Shown here: piece after piece, positions 10,906-19,496 of the stretch
Layout: each line of letters begins with the position of its first letter
Numbering within the stretch: position 1 is the first letter of the stretch
Assembly: GCA_020848545.1 (NCBI GenBank)
Contig: JADLHZ010000040.1
Location: forward strand, 1 to 64,000
Reading direction: 5' to 3'
DNA from: Deltaproteobacteria bacterium
GTDB lineage: Bacteria; Myxococcota; JADLHZ01
Length of the DNA: 64,000 bases
Position numbers and translations under genes: made by a program
The notes under the pieces: model-generated
What the model was told of the DNA's origin: nothing
What the model saw: only the letters and a program-made list of their open reading frames with translations
Database searches by the model: none

Positions 10906-12156
10906 ATGGGCGAAAAGCGCTACGTCGACGACCGAGACCTCAGCGTCTGTAAGCCGATCTACGCCGTTTGGGAGATCACGCTGAAGTGCGACTTGAGCTG
11001 CGCGCACTGCGGCTCCCGCGCCGGCAGCGCCCGGGTCGAAGAGCTGTCGACCGCCGAGTGCTTGGACATCGTGCGCCAACTCGCCGCGATGGGCTGCCGC
11101 GAGGTCACGATCATCGGCGGCGAAGCGTACCTGCGCAAGGACTGGACCACGATCATCAAAGCGATCCGCGACGCCGGCATGGACGCGTCGATGACGACGG
11201 GCGGCAAGAACCTCACCGAGAAGCGCGTCGTCGACGCGGCGCGCGCCGGCCTGCAGCAAGTGTCGGTGTCGGTCGACGGCTTGGAAGACGTGCACGATCA
11301 GATCCGCGGCGTGAGCGGCTCCTACGCCGCGGCGATGCGATCGATCGCGCTCTTGAAGCAGCACGGCATCAAGGTCGGCGTGAACAGCCAGATCAACGCG
11401 CTGTCGATGCCGCAGCTTCCGGAGATCATGGAGCGCATCATCGCTGCCGGCGCCGTCGGTTGGCAGCTCCAGCTCACCGTCGCGATGGGCAACGCCGTGG
11501 AAAATCCGGAGCTCCTGCTGCAGCCGTACGAGCTGCTCACGCTGATGCCGACGCTCGCCGAGCTCTACGACAGCGGCACCGCCCGCGGCCTGACGATCGT
11601 GCCGGGCAACAACATCGGTTACTTCGGGCCCTACGAGCGGCTCTGGCGCGGCGGTCCCGACGGCCAAGGCCACTGGATCGGCTGCAACGCCGGCCAGAAC
11701 ACGATCGGCCTCGAAGCCGACGGCACGATCAAAGGCTGTCCGTCGCTGCCGACCGCCGAATACTCGGGCGGCAACATCAGAGATCTCAGCCTCGAAGAGA
11801 TCTGGCGGCACAGCGCCGCGCTGCGCTTCGCGCGGGAGCGCACCGTCGATGATCTCTCAGGGCACTGCCGCACGTGCTACTACGCGGACCTTTGCCGTGG
11901 CGGCTGCTCGTGGACGACGCACGCGCTCTTCGGCAAGCCCGGCAACAATCCGTACTGCCACTACCGCGCGCTGCAGCTCGAGAAGCGCGGCCTGCGCGAG
12001 CGCGTGGTCAAGGTGAAGGACGCGCCCGGCCTCCCCTTCGATCGCGGCGAGTTCGCGCTCGTCGAAGAAGCGATCGACGCCGAGGTGTCTCGCCCGATGC
12101 CACAGGAGCTGCGGAGCCCACGCAGCGTGCGTTCCGCGCTGACCGTGCTGCCGTGA
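10906..12156 (+). CDS. Radical SAM/SPASM peptide maturase (splicease-like candidate)
   Basis: A 416-residue radical SAM enzyme. The SAM-binding cluster motif C28-x3-C32-x2-C35 sits in ITLKCDLSCAHCGSR, followed by a GGEAYLRKDW glycine motif near 71-80. The SPASM extension is complete: C260 and C278 flank NAGQNTIGLEADGTIKG, then C321-x2-C324-x5-C330-x3-C334, then C351. These bind auxiliary 4Fe-4S clusters, as in anSME, MftC and RiPP maturases. No RRE (PqqD-like) domain precedes the barrel; only about 15 residues lie before the core. It sits between the duplicated LYG-motif protein and a zinc-ribbon protein whose GTG overlaps its stop, so all three are probably co-expressed. Enzyme class is secure; the reaction is inferred. 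Confidence 0.92.
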   Translation: MGEKRYVDDRDLSVCKPIYAVWEITLKCDLSCAHCGSRAGSARVEELSTAECLDIVRQLAAMGCREVTIIGGEAYLRKDWTTIIKAIRDAGMDASMTTGGKNLTEKRVVDAARAGLQQVSVSVDGLEDVHDQIRGVSGSYAAAMRSIALLKQHGIKVGVNSQINALSMPQLPEIMERIIAAGAVGWQLQLTVAMGNAVENPELLLQPYELLTLMPTLAELYDSGTARGLTIVPGNNIGYFGPYERLWRGGPDGQGHWIGCNAGQNTIGLEADGTIKGCPSLPTAEYSGGNIRDLSLEEIWRHSAALRFARERTVDDLSGHCRTCYYADLCRGGCSWTTHALFGKPGNNPYCHYRALQLEKRGLRERVVKVKDAPGLPFDRGEFALVEEAIDAEVSRPMPQELRSPRSVRSALTVLP

Positions 12157-12347
12157 CCGACATCCCCGGCCGCGTGCCGCCGCGCCTCGAGCTCTGCCCG
12201 CGTTGCAGCGAGCACATTTACGCCGGCACCAATCTCTGCCCGCACTGCGGCGGCGAGGTGCCAGCGTTGCTCGCCGCGCGCGAAGAAGCGATCGCAGAGG
12301 CGCTCGACGCGCTGCAAAGGCTCGAAGCCGCGCTCGCGCTTTCCTAG
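12153..12347 (+). CDS. Small zinc-ribbon protein coupled to the radical SAM gene
   Basis: A 64-residue protein beginning at a GTG that overlaps the maturase stop (GTGA at 12153-12156), which implies translational coupling. Two Cys pairs form a zinc ribbon, CPRC near residue 16 and CPHCGG near residue 31, with a short loop between. The C-terminal half is an amphipathic Ala/Glu/Leu helix (LLAAREEAIAEALDALQR). Its position suggests an accessory or substrate-binding partner of the maturase, in the place where splicease operons carry an RRE-type partner. It shows no PqqD-like sequence that I can recognise. The role is inferred from context only. Confidence 0.7.
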   Translation: MTDIPGRVPPRLELCPRCSEHIYAGTNLCPHCGGEVPALLAAREEAIAEALDALQRLEAALALS

Positions 12348-12433
12348 CATCGCCTGCCGTCGTCCCCTGTTTTTGGATGTCGGCGATCGCTGAAGCACGG
12401 TTGTGGCGCAGTGGCGCGGCGGCTGTGACTGAA

Positions 12434-12784
12434 CTACTTCTTCTTCGGCTCGGCCTTCGCCCCGTCGCCGCGCACGACGAACAAGCGCGTCTGATTGTTG
12501 ATCTCGTAGATGTTGATCCCGACCCAATTCCCCGGCGTCGGCTTCAAGTTCTGCAGGTGCACGGCCTTCACCGACGGCGCGTTGATGATCGCGCGAAAGC
12601 GGATCGCGCCGCTCCCCTTGTACAGCTTCTCGTAGAACTCGATGGTGTCGTCGTAATTGCGCGGCGAGACGTAGCGGGCGTCTTCGATCTTGCGCGCGTT
12701 CGGCACGATCGGCGCGCCGTAGACCCGCTCGCCCTCGGACTCGGCGCCGAGCAGCAGCAAGGAGAAGGTGGCGGCGAAAAGCAT
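12434..12784 (-). CDS. Small exported protein, function unknown
   Basis: A 116-residue protein with a short Sec signal (MLFAATFSLLLLGAES). The mature part is a compact beta-rich domain with APIVPNARKIEDARYVSPRN and AIRFRAIINAPSVKAVHL, ending in a Lys-rich tail. I recognise no named family. The frame extends upstream to 12820, but the ATG at 12784 opens the signal peptide and leaves room for the divergent ABC gene at 12807. The 22 bp between the starts must hold overlapping promoter elements. Confidence 0.65.
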   Translation of the reverse strand: MLFAATFSLLLLGAESEGERVYGAPIVPNARKIEDARYVSPRNYDDTIEFYEKLYKGSGAIRFRAIINAPSVKAVHLQNLKPTPGNWVGINIYEINNQTRLFVVRGDGAKAEPKKK

Positions 12785-12806
12785 TCTGTGGTGTCTACCT
12801 TCGTCA

Positions 12807-13649
12807 GTGTCGATCCTCAAGACTTCGAAGCTCGAGAAACGCTATCAAAAGACCGCCGTCGTCGACGCCCTCGACCTCGCGATCGCCCCGGGCGACATCT
12901 ACGGCTTCCTTGGCCCGAACGGTGCTGGCAAGACCACGACCATCCGCATGCTGATGGGGATCATCGCGGCGGACAGCGGCACCATCGAGCTCTTCGGAAA
13001 AACGCGGCGCCGCCCGACGAACGAGGACAAGCGCCAGATCGGCTACGTGTCGCAGGACCAACACTTCTACCCATGGATGAGCGGCGACGATCTCGCGCGC
13101 TTCGTCGGCGCGTTCTACCCCACCTGGGATCGTGGCGAGTTCGATCGGCTGACGCGGCGCCTCGAGCTGCCCGTCGATCGCAAGGCGTCGCAGCTCTCGC
13201 GCGGCATGCAGGTGAAGCTCGCGCTGGCGTTGGCCCTCGCGCACCGGCCGGCGCTCTTGATCCTCGACGAGCCGACGTCCGGCCTCGATCCGCTCACCCG
13301 CCGCGAGTTCTTGGATCTCATCCGCGCGCAGGCCAAGAGCGACGGCAGGACGACCTTCTTCTCGTCACACATCATCGAGGATCTCGAAGGCACCGCGAAT
13401 CGGATCGGCATCTTGAAGAACGGCCGCCTCCTCTACCAGGGCGCGCCGGAGACGCTGTGCCGCGAGATCCGCCGGGTGCCGAACGCGCCGGAGCTCGGCG
13501 TTCCCGAGGGCTTCACGGTGATCGGCGCCGATGAGCGTGGCACCCTCCTGCGCGCGCCCGAGGCCCTGTGGCCCGTCGATGTCGGCGAGCCGCTCGAGCT
13601 CGAAGCGGCCTTCGTCGCGCTGGTGCGGAGCACGTCTCGCCCGTCATGA
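12807..13649 (+). CDS. ABC transporter ATP-binding protein
   Basis: A 280-residue ABC-2-type ATPase. Visible motifs are Walker A GPNGAGKTT (about residues 36-44), the Q-loop region GYVSQDQHFYPW, the signature LSRGMQVKLALALAL, Walker B LLILDEPTSGLDP and the H-loop FFSSHIIEDLE. The C-terminal extension (GAPETLCREIRR onward) is typical of drug, lipid or NatA-like exporters. I chose the GTG at 12807 since the ATG at 12768 would sit inside the divergent gene. Its stop overlaps the ATG of the first permease (ATGA at 13646-13649). It energises the two permeases that follow. Confidence 0.93.
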   Translation: MSILKTSKLEKRYQKTAVVDALDLAIAPGDIYGFLGPNGAGKTTTIRMLMGIIAADSGTIELFGKTRRRPTNEDKRQIGYVSQDQHFYPWMSGDDLARFVGAFYPTWDRGEFDRLTRRLELPVDRKASQLSRGMQVKLALALALAHRPALLILDEPTSGLDPLTRREFLDLIRAQAKSDGRTTFFSSHIIEDLEGTANRIGILKNGRLLYQGAPETLCREIRRVPNAPELGVPEGFTVIGADERGTLLRAPEALWPVDVGEPLELEAAFVALVRSTSRPS

Positions 13650-15529
13650 TCCGCGCGTTCATTCGCAAGGAGCTGCAGCAACACGGCACCTACGTTGCCG
13701 TCGCGACCTCGCTCGCCGCGCTGATCGTGCTCCTCGACGCCTTCAGCGAGCTCTCCCACGATCCGAGCCTCGACGCGTTTGCTGCGGGGCGCGGCGGCCT
13801 GCGCATCGCGCTCGTCGTCGTGGCGCTCGTCGTCTCCAGCCGGCTCGTGAGGAAGGAGTACGCGGAGAAGACCCAGCTCTTCCTCGAAGCCCTGCCGCTC
13901 TCGCGGGCGCACATGGTGCTGATGAAGGCCGGCATCGGCCTCGCGCACGTCCTCGCGTGCGGCGGCGCGTTCACCGCGATCGCCTTCCTCGTCGAGCGCC
14001 GAAACCCGCTCCTCACCGCCGCCTTCGTCGCGCAGCTCGGCGCCCGCATCCTCGCCTTCGCCACCGCGGCCTACGGCGTCTGCTTCCTGCTCGGCTTCTT
14101 CGGCCGCTACCGGGTGCCGATCGTCATCGCGACGGCGCTCGCGCTCATCTACTTGAACGATCGCACCACCTTCGACGTGTTGCGCGTGGGGCCGTTCGCG
14201 CTGATGGACGAGACCTTCGCCACCGAGCGTGGGGCGTGGCCGGCGCGCGCGTTGTTGATCTCTCTGGCGATCGGCGTGGGCGCCCTCGCCGTCAGCGTGC
14301 TCCTCGCCAGCCTGCGCGAAGGCTCGCTCGCGGCGATGCTCGGCGAAAAAATGTCACGCCGAGAGGCGATGTTCTTCGTCGTCGCGATCTTGTTCGGCGC
14401 CAGCGCGATCTTTGCGGCCACACCGAAGAAAGCGCGCGAGCCGTTCACGCTCGCCAGCGCGGCGCCGGCCGAGGGAGGCGGCGTCCGCGTTCGCGTCGCC
14501 GATCTCGCGGGGCGCACCGAGGCCGACCAGACGATCGCCGAGTCCCTGCGCACGTCGCTCGCTGCGGCCGCGCGCGCGCTCGACATCGCGGAGCTCCCAC
14601 CCGTCTTCGTCACCGGCCGCGACGATCTCGATCCGGCGCTGGTCGAGGTCGACCTCTTGCCCGACAATGAAGGCGTCATCGTCCGCGGCGACTACCCGAA
14701 CCCGCGCTTCGATCGCACGCGCCTCTTCTGCGCCGCGCTTCACCACGCGCTCGTGCTGCATAGCGGCGGCCGCCTGTTCATCGAAGAGACGCATTGGTTG
14801 CTCGACGGCTTTTCGCGTTACTTCGTCCTGTCGGGCGGCGCGGGGGAGATCGACGGCGCCGTCCGTGATCGCGGCGCGCTGCGCGTCCTCTACGCGAAGG
14901 ATCTCGGGCTCTCGGCGCAAGACTTCGATCGCTGGAGCGCGTATCGCGAGCGCGTCGGCGACGATCTCGGCGAGGCCGTCGCGGCGTCGCTGCTGCTCCA
15001 CTTGCGCGAGCGCTACGGCGAAGCGAGCGTGACGGCGCTAGCGCGGACCGTGCTCGGCCGGCAGGTGCCGAAGGACTTTCGCGCGCTCTTCGATCGGCGG
15101 CGGAACGCGCCGCGCCGGCTCATCGAAGCGGCCACAAAGCGCTCGTTCGAAGCGATCGTCGCCGACTGGCTCGCGGCCCTGGAGCTGACCCGGTCGCCCC
15201 TCGCCGCCGCGCTGGCCCGCATCCCCCGCTTCGCCGGCGCGCCGCGCATCGACGCCCGGGGCAAGAGCGATCGGCAGATCCGCTTCGACCTCGCGCTCGC
15301 TCCGCTGCCGCGCCGCGTGCGCTTGTACTACCAGACGATCGATCCGCTGACTGGTGAGCTCTCGCGCGAGACCATGCGCCGCGTCGACAAGGTTGCGACC
15401 GCGGCCAGCGACTACGATCTCGGCGAGACCTTTCAACGCGGCCAGGTCGTGTTCGTCGACGCCGCCGCGCACTCGGACGCGCTCGACTGCGAGGTCTCGC
15501 TCGGCGGCCGCCGGCTGGTGCTCGAATGA
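13646..15529 (+). CDS. ABC-2 permease fused to a degenerate gluzincin-like domain
   Basis: A 627-residue protein. Residues 1-260 hold about six hydrophobic segments of an ABC-2 permease (LIVLLDAF, VVVALVVSS, VAILFGASAIFA). The following periplasmic part resembles an M1/M61-type peptidase, but the metal site is gone: where the paralogue has HETAH there is HHALV (366-370), and where it has HEGLANY there is LLDGFSRYF (385-393). A C-terminal beta domain closes the protein. Start ATG 13646 overlaps the ATPase stop, and its own stop overlaps the next permease (ATGA at 15526). It probably pairs with that active-site-containing paralogue as a heterodimeric membrane unit. Confidence 0.83.
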   Translation: MIRAFIRKELQQHGTYVAVATSLAALIVLLDAFSELSHDPSLDAFAAGRGGLRIALVVVALVVSSRLVRKEYAEKTQLFLEALPLSRAHMVLMKAGIGLAHVLACGGAFTAIAFLVERRNPLLTAAFVAQLGARILAFATAAYGVCFLLGFFGRYRVPIVIATALALIYLNDRTTFDVLRVGPFALMDETFATERGAWPARALLISLAIGVGALAVSVLLASLREGSLAAMLGEKMSRREAMFFVVAILFGASAIFAATPKKAREPFTLASAAPAEGGGVRVRVADLAGRTEADQTIAESLRTSLAAAARALDIAELPPVFVTGRDDLDPALVEVDLLPDNEGVIVRGDYPNPRFDRTRLFCAALHHALVLHSGGRLFIEETHWLLDGFSRYFVLSGGAGEIDGAVRDRGALRVLYAKDLGLSAQDFDRWSAYRERVGDDLGEAVAASLLLHLRERYGEASVTALARTVLGRQVPKDFRALFDRRRNAPRRLIEAATKRSFEAIVADWLAALELTRSPLAAALARIPRFAGAPRIDARGKSDRQIRFDLALAPLPRRVRLYYQTIDPLTGELSRETMRRVDKVATAASDYDLGETFQRGQVVFVDAAAHSDALDCEVSLGGRRLVLE

Positions 15530-17565
15530 GCGGCTTCCTCGCGCTGTCCCGAAAAGAGCTTCGCCTGCTGCGCACCTACGCCGTCTTCCTGGCGGCGATC
15601 ATCGGCTTCGACGCGCTCTCGACGCTCCTCTTCTCCTATCCCGACCAGCACACCCCGGATCGGCCCGGGCTCTTCTCGGCGGCGATCGGCCTCTTCTTCG
15701 TCTACTTCATCGTCCAGGGCGTCGCCGCGCAGGACGACGACCACCAGACCAAAGAGCTCGTGTTCGCGCTGCCGACGCCGCGCTCCACGATCTTCTTCGC
15801 GAAGATCGCGGCGGTCGTGCTGCTGCTCGTCGCGGCCGATGCGCTCGATCAATCGATCGACTACGTCTTCGCCGTGTGGTCGCGCACCTCGGCCGCGATC
15901 CCGCTCGGCCCTACGCACTGGCTGCGCCTGTTCTTCGTGAACGCGTGGCAAACGGCGTGCTTCGTCTGCATCGCGTTCTTCTTCGCCGGCTTTCGTCAGC
16001 TCGGATGGCCGCTCGTCGCCGCGTGCATCGCCGCCTTCGCCCTCGCCGCCGAGCTCCGCCCAGACCTCGCGATCCTGAACCCGCTGACGATCGTCCAGTA
16101 CGACTTCGACGGGCTTTCGCTCATCATTCCGTGGAAGAAGCTGTGGGCCACGGGCGGCCTCTCGCTCGGCCTCGGGGTCGTCGCCGGCGCGCTCTTCGTG
16201 CTCGATCCCGACACCCTGGCCGGCGCCCTCGACCGCTTCAAGCGGAGCCGCTGGAGCACGGCGCTCGTCCTCGCGCTCTTCTTCGCGAGCGTCGCCCTGC
16301 TCGTGCCGGTGCTCGGGCCGTGGGCGAAGGAGAGCGGGCCGAAGAGCCAGAGCAGCATCGCCGAAGGCGAACAGTGGGCCAAAGTGCGGGCCATGACCGA
16401 GCGCTACCTGTTCTCGTATCCGGCGAACGAGCACGCGCGCGCCGCGCCGCTGCTCGAAGCGGCCGACGCGGTCTACGCCGACGTGCGCGCGGTCTTCGGC
16501 AAGGACGCCGGCGCGTTGATCGCTGTCGACCTCGGCGGCTCGCGCGAGGGCACGCTTGGCACCACCCATTGGACGGAGGTGCACATCGACTTTTCGCAGC
16601 ACGACACGCTCGCCGCTCAGAAGGAGACGCTCGCGCACGAGACCGCGCACGTCTTCATCAGCGTGCTCGCGGACCGCCGCTTGGACGATCGCTTCGCCGA
16701 CGCCCGCTTCTTTCACGAAGGCCTCGCGAACTACGTGCAGCTGCAAACGTACGGCACCCCACAGAAGAAGGAGAACCGCCGCTTCGTCGCGTCGGTCCTG
16801 CACGCGCAGCGGCGCGCGCGCTTCGAGCTGCTCATCGACTCTGCGCGGATGACGCGCGACTACGACGCCGAGGACGCGTACACGCTCGGCGGCGAATTCG
16901 TGACGGCGCTCGTCGCGATCTACGGCCAGGGCGCGCCGGCGAAGCTGCTCGAAGCGATCGCCGCAGCGCCCGACTTGCGCGGCGAGAACGGCCCGGCGTT
17001 CTGGCGCGCGGCGTTTCAGGCGGCCGGATTTCAGCTCGACTCCGTCATCGCGCGCTACACGAAGACGCTGGAAGCCGCGCGCGTGGCGAACGAGCAGCGC
17101 ATCGACGCTCTGCCAGCGCTGGCGGCCGGCGTGCGCAAGAGCGACGGTCGCTACTTCGTCGTCTTGGCCGAGGACTTGCCGGAGGAGCTGCGCCTGCGCT
17201 GCCAGGTGCGCCGCTCCGAGCGAGACCCGCCGCACGCCGGGCTCGTGCGCGGCAACAGCGTTTGCGCCGCTCCCAGCGCGGCCGGCGAGAAATCTCTGCA
17301 GTACGCGCTCGGCGTCGAAAGCTCCGACGAGGGCTGGACGATCTTCTCGCCGTGGGTCGACGCGCCGATCGCAAACGTCGAGCCGCTCGACGCCGCCGCT
17401 TGGCGTGAGCTCCATGAGCGCGGCTGCGACAATGGCGACGGCGGCTATTGCTTCGCCGCAGGCGAGGACGCCGAGAAAGCCGGTGAGAACGCCGACGCCA
17501 CCGCCTGGTTCCGCGTCGGCTGCGCGCTCGGCCATACGCAGGCCTGCGTGCGCGCCCCGGAATGA
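15526..17565 (+). CDS. ABC-2 permease fused to a gluzincin (HExxH) domain
   Basis: A 679-residue protein. Residues 1-265 carry about six hydrophobic segments of an ABC-2 permease. The periplasmic region has the zinc site HETAH at 371-375 and a downstream ligand Glu398 in FFHEGLANYV, the M1/M61-like gluzincin pattern. Near the C terminus, GCDNGDGGYCFAAGEDAEKA and GCALGHTQAC resemble one or two Sel1-like repeats. The ABC-permease/peptidase combination resembles Gly-zincin ABC systems in which transport and periplasmic proteolysis are coupled. The third gene of the operon, it is intact where its upstream paralogue is degenerate. The substrate is unknown. Confidence 0.85.
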   Translation: MSGFLALSRKELRLLRTYAVFLAAIIGFDALSTLLFSYPDQHTPDRPGLFSAAIGLFFVYFIVQGVAAQDDDHQTKELVFALPTPRSTIFFAKIAAVVLLLVAADALDQSIDYVFAVWSRTSAAIPLGPTHWLRLFFVNAWQTACFVCIAFFFAGFRQLGWPLVAACIAAFALAAELRPDLAILNPLTIVQYDFDGLSLIIPWKKLWATGGLSLGLGVVAGALFVLDPDTLAGALDRFKRSRWSTALVLALFFASVALLVPVLGPWAKESGPKSQSSIAEGEQWAKVRAMTERYLFSYPANEHARAAPLLEAADAVYADVRAVFGKDAGALIAVDLGGSREGTLGTTHWTEVHIDFSQHDTLAAQKETLAHETAHVFISVLADRRLDDRFADARFFHEGLANYVQLQTYGTPQKKENRRFVASVLHAQRRARFELLIDSARMTRDYDAEDAYTLGGEFVTALVAIYGQGAPAKLLEAIAAAPDLRGENGPAFWRAAFQAAGFQLDSVIARYTKTLEAARVANEQRIDALPALAAGVRKSDGRYFVVLAEDLPEELRLRCQVRRSERDPPHAGLVRGNSVCAAPSAAGEKSLQYALGVESSDEGWTIFSPWVDAPIANVEPLDAAAWRELHERGCDNGDGGYCFAAGEDAEKAGENADATAWFRVGCALGHTQACVRAPE

Positions 17566-17570
17566 ACGCC

Positions 17571-17596
17571 GCGAAAACTTCCCCGGTCCCTTTTCG
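17571..17596. repeat. Dispersed intergenic element, copy 1
   Basis: GCGAAAAC followed by TTCCCCGGTCCCTTTTCG just after the permease stop. The CGAAAA and TTTTCG ends are inverted, so the transcript could form a small stem. The same core occurs at 19497-19551 and 38225-38251. It lies between two genes, so it may be a terminator-like or dispersed repeat element. Confidence 0.6.
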
Positions 17597-17627
17597 AGTG
17601 CTAGCCAGCCCCGAACAGGAGGTCTCC

Positions 17628-17903
17628 GTGAAGTACATTATTGCTTTGGCTCTCGGTGTCGCGTTTACGGCGTGTGGCGGCGGTAAGGACGCAACCACGT
17701 CATGCAAAGATCTGTGCACGACGGCGGGGTTCACGTCTTCGCGCGTCGACACGCAACCAAAGGAAGTGAACTGCTTCTGCTCCGGCGGCACCGGCACCGT
17801 CACCGCCGCGGCGTGTACCAGCATGTGTACGGGCGTCGGCAAGGCGAAGAGCCAAGTGTTCGGACAGTCGGCAGGCGCGAGCGACGCTTGTCAGTGTGAG
17901 TAG
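17628..17903 (+). CDS. Small Cys-rich lipoprotein
   Basis: A 91-residue protein starting at a GTG with an excellent AGGAGG 5 nt upstream. An N-terminal hydrophobic stretch (YIIALALGVAFTAC) ends in a lipobox-like FTAC, suggesting lipidation. The mature part has about eight Cys in pairs (CKDLC, CFC, CTSMC, CQC), so it is probably disulfide-linked. An alternative ATG at 17562 overlapping the permease stop would place the repeat element inside the gene, so I rejected it. No named family is recognised. Confidence 0.7.
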   Translation: MKYIIALALGVAFTACGGGKDATTSCKDLCTTAGFTSSRVDTQPKEVNCFCSGGTGTVTAAACTSMCTGVGKAKSQVFGQSAGASDACQCE

Positions 17904-18049
17904 CGAAGGCAAGCACGAGGCACAGGAGCGCGGGCGACCTTCTCCACGTTCACAGGCATCGGCGGCGGCGCTTGCTCCGGCTCGGCCGCGCCCTTCGCAC
18001 AGGCGCCTATATAAAGGAGAAGGGCGACCCAGCACCGCGGCGACGACAT
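17891..18049 (-). CDS. Possible 52-residue lipoprotein
   Basis: A short frame with a convincing lipoprotein signal: MSSPRCWVALLLYIGAC, with lipobox IGAC, then a Pro/Glu-rich mature part ending ACLRYSH. It overlaps the end of the preceding + strand gene by 13 bp, tail to tail. There is no conserved domain. It may be real, since the region otherwise holds no gene between 17903 and 18182, but it rests on the signal peptide alone. Confidence 0.35.
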   Translation of the reverse strand: MSSPRCWVALLLYIGACAKGAAEPEQAPPPMPVNVEKVARAPVPRACLRYSH

Positions 18050-18181
18050 AGGCGCTCCCCGATAGGGACGGCGCTTGACGGCGTCAAGATGCCGGCGCTT
18101 CGGCACCGGCCTTGCTGTGGTCGATGCATGGATCGACGAAGGCGGCGCATCGGTCGGCCTCGACGCGCCGAGAATGCAGAT

Positions 18182-18568
18182 ATGTCCCAGCGCGCGCCAC
18201 GCCTGACCGCCATCCTGCTCATCGCCGTCGCGGCCTGCGGGCGCCTCGCACCGACGGAGCTCTGCGCCCGGGCTCACGAAGGCGTCGACATCGTCGAGTC
18301 CAAGGGGAAGACTTGCCTCGCCGAGACGAGCTTTCACCTCGCCGCGTTCGACACCGGCGCGTGTGCAGCGCGGGTCGAGAGCGACTGCAGCGAGGGCGAC
18401 CGCGCGCGGATGGAGCAATGGCTCGAGTGCTGGGACGCGCTCCCCGCTTGCTCCGACAGGAACCGCGCGAGCTTCGTCAGCGCAGGGAACGCCTGCGCGA
18501 AAACGACCGGCCTCGCCGAGGTGCCGCGGCGCTGCCGCGTGGTCTTCGGCGACACCTCGACCCGCTGA
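18182..18568 (+). CDS. Cys-rich lipoprotein, function unknown
   Basis: A 128-residue protein. Its start (MSQRAPRLTAILLIAVAACG) is a type II signal with lipobox VAAC. The mature part has nine Cys spaced through the chain (LCARAH, CLAE, CAAR, CSEG, CWD, ACSD, ACAK, RRC), so disulfides are likely in the periplasm. It sits between two other exported proteins of this cluster of small lipoproteins. No family is recognised. The ATG at 18182 is preferred over earlier in-frame positions because the signal peptide begins there. Confidence 0.6.
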   Translation: MSQRAPRLTAILLIAVAACGRLAPTELCARAHEGVDIVESKGKTCLAETSFHLAAFDTGACAARVESDCSEGDRARMEQWLECWDALPACSDRNRASFVSAGNACAKTTGLAEVPRRCRVVFGDTSTR

Positions 18569-18632
18569 GCCTGGCTCCTCGTGACAGTGAAAAAATAGCG
18601 AGAATCCTCGGTCGGGGATACTGTGGGTTGGT

Positions 18633-19454
18633 ATGCGTCAATCCCTGTACGTCCTCGCATTTTCTCCTTTGTTCCTCTGTGCTGTCGCCTTCGCCGATAA
18701 AGAGCGGCTCGACGCCGGCGACGAAGCCCCGAACTTCGCCGCGAAGACGCTGAACCCAGACGTCGCCAAGACGCGAGTGTTCACCTTGGACAGCGTCGTC
18801 GGCACCGAAGCGACCGACAGGAAGAAGGCCGTCCTCACGAGCTTCGTGTCGGCGACCTGCGAGTCCTGTCAGAAGGAGCTGAAGTTCCTGCAGGCGCTCT
18901 ACGCCGAGTACAAGGACAAAGGTCTGCTCGTCGTCGGCGTCTCGACCGACAAGGAAGAAGGCGACACGAAGAAGATGGCCGAGCAGACCGCCGGCATCGA
19001 GTTCCCGGTGATCAACGACCGCTTCAACATCGTGGCGCAGCGCTACTTCGTGACCAAGCCGCCGCAGATGTACATCATCGACGAGAGCGGCAAAGTGGCC
19101 AAGGTGTCGACGTCGTACGACGACGCGGCGAATCGCGGCACGCTCGACGAAGTGAGGAAGAACCTCGGCCTGTCCGTGTCCGAAGATCCACCGCCTTCGC
19201 TGCAAGCGTTCATGATGGCGCCGAAGAACGACGCGACGCCAGTCGCCGCCACGACCGGCGCGATTCCGAAGACCGACCCTGCCCCGGCTGCGCTCGAAGC
19301 GCCGAAGAAGGGCGCGAAGGGCAAGAAGGCGAAGGAAGAAAAGACCGTCGCCGCCGCCCCAGCCGCGAAGAAGGTCGTCGGCAAGCCGCCCCCGAAAGCC
19401 GCCCCGCCGCCCCCGGCCGCCAAGGGCCCCAAGCGCATCGGCCGCAAGCCCTGA
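18633..19454 (+). CDS. TlpA-like thioredoxin-family exported protein
   Basis: A 273-residue protein with a Sec signal (MRQSLYVLAFSPLFLCAVAFA). Residues about 25-175 form a TlpA/AhpC-TSA thioredoxin fold: GDEAPNF opens it, the redox motif SATCESCQKEL carries CxxC, and the cis-Pro loop is TKPPQMYIID. The C-terminal 70 residues are low-complexity Ala/Lys/Pro, perhaps a wall- or membrane-spanning tail. It likely reduces or isomerises disulfides in the periplasm, which fits the neighbouring Cys-rich lipoproteins. Confidence 0.88.
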   Translation: MRQSLYVLAFSPLFLCAVAFADKERLDAGDEAPNFAAKTLNPDVAKTRVFTLDSVVGTEATDRKKAVLTSFVSATCESCQKELKFLQALYAEYKDKGLLVVGVSTDKEEGDTKKMAEQTAGIEFPVINDRFNIVAQRYFVTKPPQMYIIDESGKVAKVSTSYDDAANRGTLDEVRKNLGLSVSEDPPPSLQAFMMAPKNDATPVAATTGAIPKTDPAPAALEAPKKGAKGKKAKEEKTVAAAPAAKKVVGKPPPKAAPPPPAAKGPKRIGRKP

Positions 19455-19496
19455 AAAAACGCCGATCTCGGCGCATCTGCCTTCGTCCGAACGTCC

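Noticed and set aside
18005-18020. TATATAAAGG as a promoter element
   Set aside because: It lies inside the signal-peptide codons of the possible minus-strand lipoprotein and has no paired -35.
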